Of a stretch of 64,000 bases of DNA, positions 57,490 to 64,000 are shown one piece after another (the stretch's first letter is position 1; every line of letters starts with the position of its first letter). Origin of the DNA: Rhea pennata (Eukaryota > Chordata > Aves > Rheiformes > Rheidae); assembly GCF_028389875.1 (NCBI RefSeq), contig NW_026907681.1, forward strand, positions 1,178,001 through 1,242,000, given 5' to 3'. Under the pieces are notes generated by a model. It saw only the letters and a program-made list of their open reading frames with translations. It made no database searches and was not told where the DNA came from. A program made the position numbers and the translations under genes.

Positions 57490-60400
57490 AATGAGTGCTC
57501 ACATGCCCCATTCCCGTAGTGGTCCCTGGTCCTCCACACAGTAGAGACAGTGTACTCAGAGTCTCTTGAAGCACCTCCCACTGAATAACCAGCTCCACAA
57601 CTGAGAGCTGGGGTTTGGGGGTATGATCTAGCCTCACTGCTTGCATTGCGCTATGTAAGCTCACCCCAGGCAAGCCAGAGCCCGCAGGCAACATCCATTT
57701 TTACCCTTCAACTTTGGAGCACTAGCTGTGTGCAGAGAGCTATGCTTAGAGGCTGCTTGAACTGCTGGACCAATGCCTTCCATGCAATGTTTTCCTCCTC
57801 CCAGGTACCTGCGCTGACAAGGTCTCAGTGGGGACCTTCCTCATGCCCTCAGCTCATACCTTGCAGCCCTGCAGGAGCCGCTGAATGGCTCTGTAGACTG
57901 TCTTGAGGTCGGTCTCAGCACGCACTTCAAAGGTGTGCTTGTCTGGAAGCAGTAGTTCTTCGCCCACTTTTTCCAGCACAGCACTGCGCTCCGATGAGTA
58001 CATGTTGGTGAGGTTTGGCATCTGGTTGCTGCGTACCTGTACCAAATGCAAACGTGATCAGAGGGAACAGGGTTCAAAAGAGACAGGCTCCAGGCTGCAA
58101 ATTTCAAGGAAGCTCTTTCCTCTACACATCACAATGCTTCACGTGACAGTTGAGGAACAGACCTGCTTGGTACACTTCAAAATACGAGAATCCCTGCTGC
58201 ACAGCAGTAGAGATCTGTGTCTGTGCAAAGAAACCGCTCAGCTCCAAACCGCTGCCTGATCCCCTTGCGTTCCCTCCCAAGCCTTTAAGCCCTACTCTTA
58301 CCGTGTCCAGCACAAACACTGCAGCTTTGCGCTGAGAGGGGATGAAAAGGCCAAAGAGCGCTTTGTTGCCCTGGGAGCTCTGGTAGAGGTAGATGTGGCG
58401 AATACTTCCTAGAGACACAGAGCAAACATGCAGCATCAATAGTATCTTCAAGCTATTTGGTCCTGGGTACACTGACAAGCCTTCTCCTAGCTGGAGCCAG
58501 GTAAGGCACCCTAAGTAAACTGAGCCAGAGAGCGCATTTCCAGGTGTTCAATGTCAAAAGTGTCAGCCTCTCGCCCTGTGAGGTGTCTGACAAGCTGCCT
58601 GCTGACCATGCACACGCAACCCAGCTGGATCAGGGCTCGGAATAGTAACAGCACCTGTAGTGACAGGGACACTCAGATAATCCTCAAGCCACCAAGTTTT
58701 GAGCTGCTTAACGAATCAATATCTTTATTAAAAGCAGGCATCCCAGCTGCCCATCTTCATTTCAGACTTACAGCATTAGAAGCGCTAGTACATTTAATCT
58801 TGGTCTCACTGCTTTCATATGTCTACTACTGAACACAGTTTAGGTTCTTCTTTGCTCTTTCTGAACTTTAAAAAGTGGCATCCTATCCTTCCTTCTGGAA
58901 TACAGAGGTTTTATCACTGCACCCTGGCCTATGTACATGCCACATGCTGGGGTTTTCCTCATCTTTACTCGAAAGAACTCCCATACCTTTGCAGTTCAAC
59001 TGCTAGCAAGACGGTTCTGGATTGGTTTAGAGGAAACTCACTCTTTCCGTTCAAGTGCCATCTTTTCCCAGAGTCTCCTAATTTCAAATAAATCTAAACC
59101 TCTTTCCCCTAAGGGGTTGGAAACCAAACAAGTATCTTTGCTCATATAAAACTGGGCACATTTCTGAAAAAGCTACTCGAGAGGGTCTTTCGTTTTAGCG
59201 TCTTACTAACTTGTTTCATTTTGAGCTCCCATGCCTCTACCTGTGCCATTGGTACACAGACCAGTCAGCTACCACTCAGCACTCCTTAAAGGATGAAGAA
59301 GGAAAACGAGCACCTGGAAGGGTTACCTGAGTCTCATACACTCCCTCAGTGTCTGGAGCAGACAGGTCTGCATTGATTTCATTGATGTGCTCTTGGTACA
59401 TGTCTTCAGGGACTGAGTAGTCGTAGAGATTGTAAACCAAGTTTGAGCGGGGCAAGATCCAGTTCACCTGCCAGGAAAACAGACACACTCAGCAGGGCAC
59501 CTTGCTTCAGGCCATGCTCCTCCCAACAACAGGGTAATCTTAAAGGGCAGCAAGGAGTTGTAGTTTGAGCCAGCCTTATGTTTCCAGAAACATGCTGACT
59601 CAGGAAGCAATCTAGCTGCCAGTGCTGGTCATTCCTAAGGCAGTTAGCGGGATTTATGCTTTGTCCACATTGCAGTAACTGTCAACCTGCTTTCTGGTCA
59701 GGCTGAGATTAACAGCAGGCAAAAGGGACTGCATTAAGGCGCATTAGCAGGGCTGGACAGGGAGGTCTTGTGAGGCAAACTGCCCGTAGTATCTGCCCGC
59801 AGTGGCTGGAGCAACTTACATGAATTCAACCAGCTGTTTTCCCTTGTAGAAGCAGCAGGGTCAAAAACATGACCCCCACCTTCCTGTAGACAGCTCCCTC
59901 CTCTGGTTTTGCAACGCGCTGATTGACATAGAACACTCTTGGGATGCTCAGTCTGATACAGTGCAGGTCGCTTCCGATCACTGCCCACAGCCTCAACAAG
60001 CCTGCCTGGCTGCTCTCAGCAATCTGCAGGACAGGGTGATTTAAGTTAGCTTTGCTGGAGAGATGCAACCCATTCTTAGCTCTTACATACACGCCATGGA
60101 GCACTTCTGGAATCTTCAAAGGCTCTACTACCTCTGACTTTGTTCTCCAAATAAGGAGCAATTGGTGACCACAAAGACAGCAGTGGACCCAAAGATTCAT
60201 TGCTCTCAGCTCTGGCATCTCCACGTCCTGCTATTGTCCTACCGGTACAGTGAAAAAAATTGTTCTGCCAGAGGAAACGTCAGAGCATGAATGAAGACAG
60301 CTCTGACTGATCTGCAGGATCAGTCATTGTGCTTCTGAAGGGAAGAGGACACCTGGTAAAGGCTCAAACACATCTCTTAGCTTTGGGCTAGCATTAGCTA

Positions 60401-63400
60401 ACAAATTCATGCCATTGTCTGACTTTAGCCAAAGCATTTGGACATGCTGGATTAGGTGTCCCATCTCCAGCTCATGGTTACACACAGAGTCAAAGGCTGC
60501 ACGTGACCTTAAACCAAACAAGACTTTTCTGGAAGATGAGAAGTGTCACAACAAGAGGCTGGGTCTCAGATAGCAGAGGCAACCAAGCATAACAAGAAAT
60601 TAAGAAAATGCTTGGATTGTACCATCAACTTCTTCATGCTCGCATTGACTAAATCTAGGATTCAAGGCACACTTGCCCAGCTCCTCAGCTGAGCTTGCCC
60701 CACACAGGGTCTACATAGAAGTCCCAGATTTGCAATCAAGCACAATCACTTGAGGACCTCGCTTCCTTATAAAGCTTCTCTGAGCCTGAGGCTATGCAGT
60801 CCCACATGACCTTCAAGGAGGTAAAACTAAAGTAGGATTGAGGTTAGCTGTCCCTGAAGTTCAAGGTTTGACTACAGGTATTGCAAACATGAGGCACAGG
60901 GCACTGAACAGGCCTCTGTGAGGGGTTAAGAGTGGGCCTGCCTTGCTGCCTGGTACCTGCACAATCTGCCAGGGCAAGTCCAGGATGCCGCGTGCCGTCC
61001 TGTACACGTAGCTGCTCAGTCCTTTGGAGAGGGTATCACGGATTATGCCTCCGCCTGTCATCACTCCACCATCCTCCAGGCGCCGCTTCTTCCGATGCTC
61101 CTGGTGCTGCCGAGCCTGCAGCTCCCATTTCTTCTTGTGCTAGCACAGCCAGACCAGTTGTTCTTCCTAATCAGAGAGAGAGTACATGAACAGGAACCAC
61201 AGAAATTAGCACGCATCTCCTACACATGAGGATCAAGCACCATAAAGCCGAGCCCTTCCACCTTCAGACCCTGATCATGTTACTGGCATAGCTGTGAAGT
61301 TGCCATTGGCCTGACTTTCTCTGCTAGTGGGACTCTCCCGGTAACATTTCCCTTTGTAGTTTTCAGTCATAGAAGCGCAGACGGTTTCAATAAACATACA
61401 GCTTGCTACGCCCTGTTCCCTAGCTAGCTAGGCAGATGATCATACTCCTAGGATGTTTCCTGGATTCCTCCTGCCCAGTCTACTTCACTTACCTTAGTAG
61501 TGCCCATGGCAGCAGGTGGGTCCAGGATCTCTCGCCAGGACTGCAACAGTTCCAGATACTGGGACATCTGCTGGCTTTCCTCTGCTGTACGGACCCGCTT
61601 CCGTTTATTTGCAACTGGAACCAACGGCTGAAGGGGCTTAGCAGCCCCCAAATCCTCTACGTCTCCAATCTGGGAGCTCGGTGTTCCCCCCTGGTGCTGG
61701 TTAGCAAGGACCTGAGAGAAACGACAGCAGGAAGTTTTGGGTGCTGAGGACACAGTATCAGCAAGAGAGGCCCATCAGCACAGCCAGCTACTTTCTCTCA
61801 CTCTTATTACCTGTCTCTTGCCTTCAGAAGTGAAGAGCTCATTCATTTTCTTTTGTCTGTGCACTCCCCGGAGTCTTCTAGCTTGCGAGACATGGAACAG
61901 ATCTCTGAGATCAGCTCAAACAGCTCTCAGTCAGGCATGTTGGCAGCCTGAAAAAAGGAACAAGGGGAAAAAAATCACTATCAGGAACCTAATGATCAAA
62001 CCTCATTGCTATTATATACATGGAACATTTAAACCGATTGATATGGCTGTCTTTATGAGGAGTTTGTGAGCAATCTCTGCTCCAGTTGCCAACATGACCT
62101 ATGGAACATAGAGATCACGGACATGAGGTCTGCATCAAAACTCCTGCTGTGAATGCAATACTTTGAAATGATGTTGTACGGCAAACTCTTAGTGGGCCCA
62201 GCTCTGTAGTGCCAGATGCAAAATACAAAGGGGAAGTGCTCCCAATAAACTCCCAAGCAGAGCAGTCGCTCCGGCTTTTCATCTCTCCTGCTCCCCGGTT
62301 TGAGGCTCTGTTTTCTGGCATTGTCTCTGCTCTTGCTGGTTATTTTAAAGCTAATCTCTTCTGGCCTCCTCAGAAAAGATTCTGCAGGCAAATGGTTCTG
62401 CCATCCTCTGTCTCAGTGAGTGGCTCTAGAGAAAGTCCTTGGTGCAAGAGGGCCACCACGCTACCTCTGTGAAAGAGGTGACTGGAGGACAACGCTTACC
62501 CACAATTAAGCGGTAACAGCTGACAAAAGTGCTGTAACAACAGGTCTGGTGCTAAAAGACCCTAAAGAGCAGCCCTAGAGAATCAAAGAGGCAGAAATTA
62601 CATACAAACAGCCATCAGAGGCACAACGGACCAACCATTCTCGACAAAGTCCATCCTCCCTACAGTGTTAGGGTAGCTTTGACCTTCTCTGGCCCCAACC
62701 TGGCAAGACAAACATGCAGCGGATGCATATCCTGCAAACCCTACACTCACCTTGCTCTACAGTACATCCAACCAGTAATCAGCCACCTTGGCTACAGAGG
62801 CAGAGACCTCCTCCAGTGTGGTGCCTTTCAGAAAGGCCTCAAATACAGAAGACTGGAATATCTTCACCAACTGCAGCTCTCCCCATTGCTTCACCTCAAA
62901 CCCTTTCAGTTCAGCCAAGGATCCATCTTCATTGAAGACTGCATACCTAGGATATAGACCAGCTTTTGCACAAGCTCTGTGCCAAGGAACACATCTCCCA
63001 GGATGCTGCTTACTACCCTCCTGCCAAAGTACTTCTAGTATTGCCAAACCAGGCAGCCACCAGGTAAATTAATCCAAGCTGTGGGGCTCTGGACTACCAT
63101 GATCTAGGCATATTTACACAGCTAGAGACAACAACATCATGAACTACTTCACCTCCAGCTGCAAAAGCACATCAGCCTCTGTCCCCAACTTGCCAATTCT
63201 AACTGGCAAAATGTTCTTAAATGCATGCAAATAAAGGGCAAGAAGTGAGACTCAGGGTTAGAGGAGTAGAGAAGTGGAGTGAAATACTAGGAAAAGCCTT
63301 ATACAGGAGAATGAAGCTTTGTTTGGAAAACAGGAGGGGACGCTGGCAAAATGGACTCAGAGGAAACTGGACATCGCTATCGAAACAACTATGACAACAC

Positions 63401-64000
63401 ACTGCCCTCTTTTTTTCTGTCGTGTTTCTTGGATTTCACATGCCTGCCAATTATTTGTATGGCTCAATACAACCATCACAGGAAGCTTCAGTGGAACAGA
63501 GGTGAGACTCAAGCGTACATTGCTTTGTCACCCCTCCTCCAGGCAGTCTTTTCTTCCTCAGCTGGCAGCGGTACCTGCCAGCCAGCTCCACACTACTGCT
63601 CTTTCCACTTGCAGAGTGAGCAAGAAATAAGTGCGCTTGCTGACATCTCAAGAATCACAGGAAAAAATCAAGGGCCCCTGAGATAAGACTCCTATGAGCA
63701 GAGTTCATTCAGTGCTTGACATCCTCTTGACTTCTGTGACAGACTCCCTTGGCATGCAAAGGCACTCACAGTGGATGCTGGAGTTCATCCAACAGAGACA
63801 TTCAAGCAGAAACAAACATAGTCTTGTACGAACAGAGAGTGCTGGAGGACAGTGACAGTATTTTCTGAACCCAGACCCAGGTCTGTGGGCAGTCCTCTTG
63901 TGATTGCTCGTGCTCGTATTTAAGCAGGCTGCATGAGAAAGTCAGTGAAGTCAAGTGCAATTGCTTTTCTATACCATGATGGCACTGGCAAGATCCACTC
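57490..64000 (-). pseudogene. POLE: POLE copy 2, exons 36 to 25, runs off the window
   Basis: Near-identical to 24948-31358. Exon 36, 57860-58036 (intact, 59 codons). Exon 35, 58302-58408. Exon 34, body to 58654, donor end inverted. Exon 33, 59327-59467. Exon 32, 59880-60023. Exon 31, 60957-61166, TAG at 61142-61140. Exon 30, 61493-61711. Exon 26/29 fusion, 61811-61947, TGA at 61929-61927. Exon 25, 62751-62946, TAG at 62759-62757. All stops and the fusion are shared with copy 1. About 100 extra bases replace part of intron 30 (about 61381-61485). The left edge joins P2RX2 intron 7 directly, so the last ~12 POLE exons and the last four P2RX2 exons are missing. Confidence 0.92.
58489..58512. 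other. 24-bp inverted segment relative to POLE copy 1
   Basis: The 24 bases here are the exact reverse complement of 25946-25969, while flanking bases match in direct orientation. The inverted piece contains the last bases of exon 34 and its GT donor, so in this copy the donor faces the wrong strand. Confidence 0.95.

Overview
The window is nuclear DNA of a bird. Exons split by short spliceosomal introns, CR1 LINEs, microsatellites, a CpG island and an endogenous gammaretrovirus all point that way. No species can be named from the sequence. No prokaryotic operon, CRISPR array, tRNA or rRNA gene was seen.

Layout: 1-1933 holds two diverged copies of a ~450-bp repeat. 1934-8588 is an endogenous gammaretrovirus with two LTRs, a tRNA-His-type primer site, an interrupted gag, a pol with a large internal deletion, and an env whose TM part is still open. 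9506-17013 (+) is P2RX2, an ATP-gated P2X channel gene; exons 1, 2 and 4-11 are recognisable and exon 3 is missing. 20001-45404 (-) is POLE, the catalytic subunit of DNA polymerase epsilon. It keeps most of the 49 exons of the family but has stops, frameshifts, lost exons and damaged splice sites. P2RX2 and POLE lie tail to tail, as in human. The POLE 5' end sits in a CpG island (about 45.1-46.1 kb), followed by AT-rich sequence with no recognised gene.

From 48 kb on, the window is a mosaic of extra copies of the same locus. 48078-49118 repeats P2RX2 from the last bases of exon 3 through exon 5. 51533-57475 repeats P2RX2 exons 2, 3, 4, 5 and 7; it keeps the exon 3 missing upstream and has lost exon 6. 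This joins directly to 57490-64000, a near-identical copy of POLE exons 36 to 25 that runs off the window end.

Both POLE copies share the same stops (exons 25, 26, 31, 34) and the same exon 26/exon 29 fusion, so POLE was already broken before the duplication. Later changes mark each copy: a 24-bp inversion at the exon 34 splice donor, a 1-base deletion in exon 36 of the first copy only, and a replaced intron segment in the second. My reading is that a decayed duplicate of P2RX2-POLE was duplicated again; a working POLE must exist elsewhere because the gene is essential. Human exon and residue numbers are from memory and approximate.
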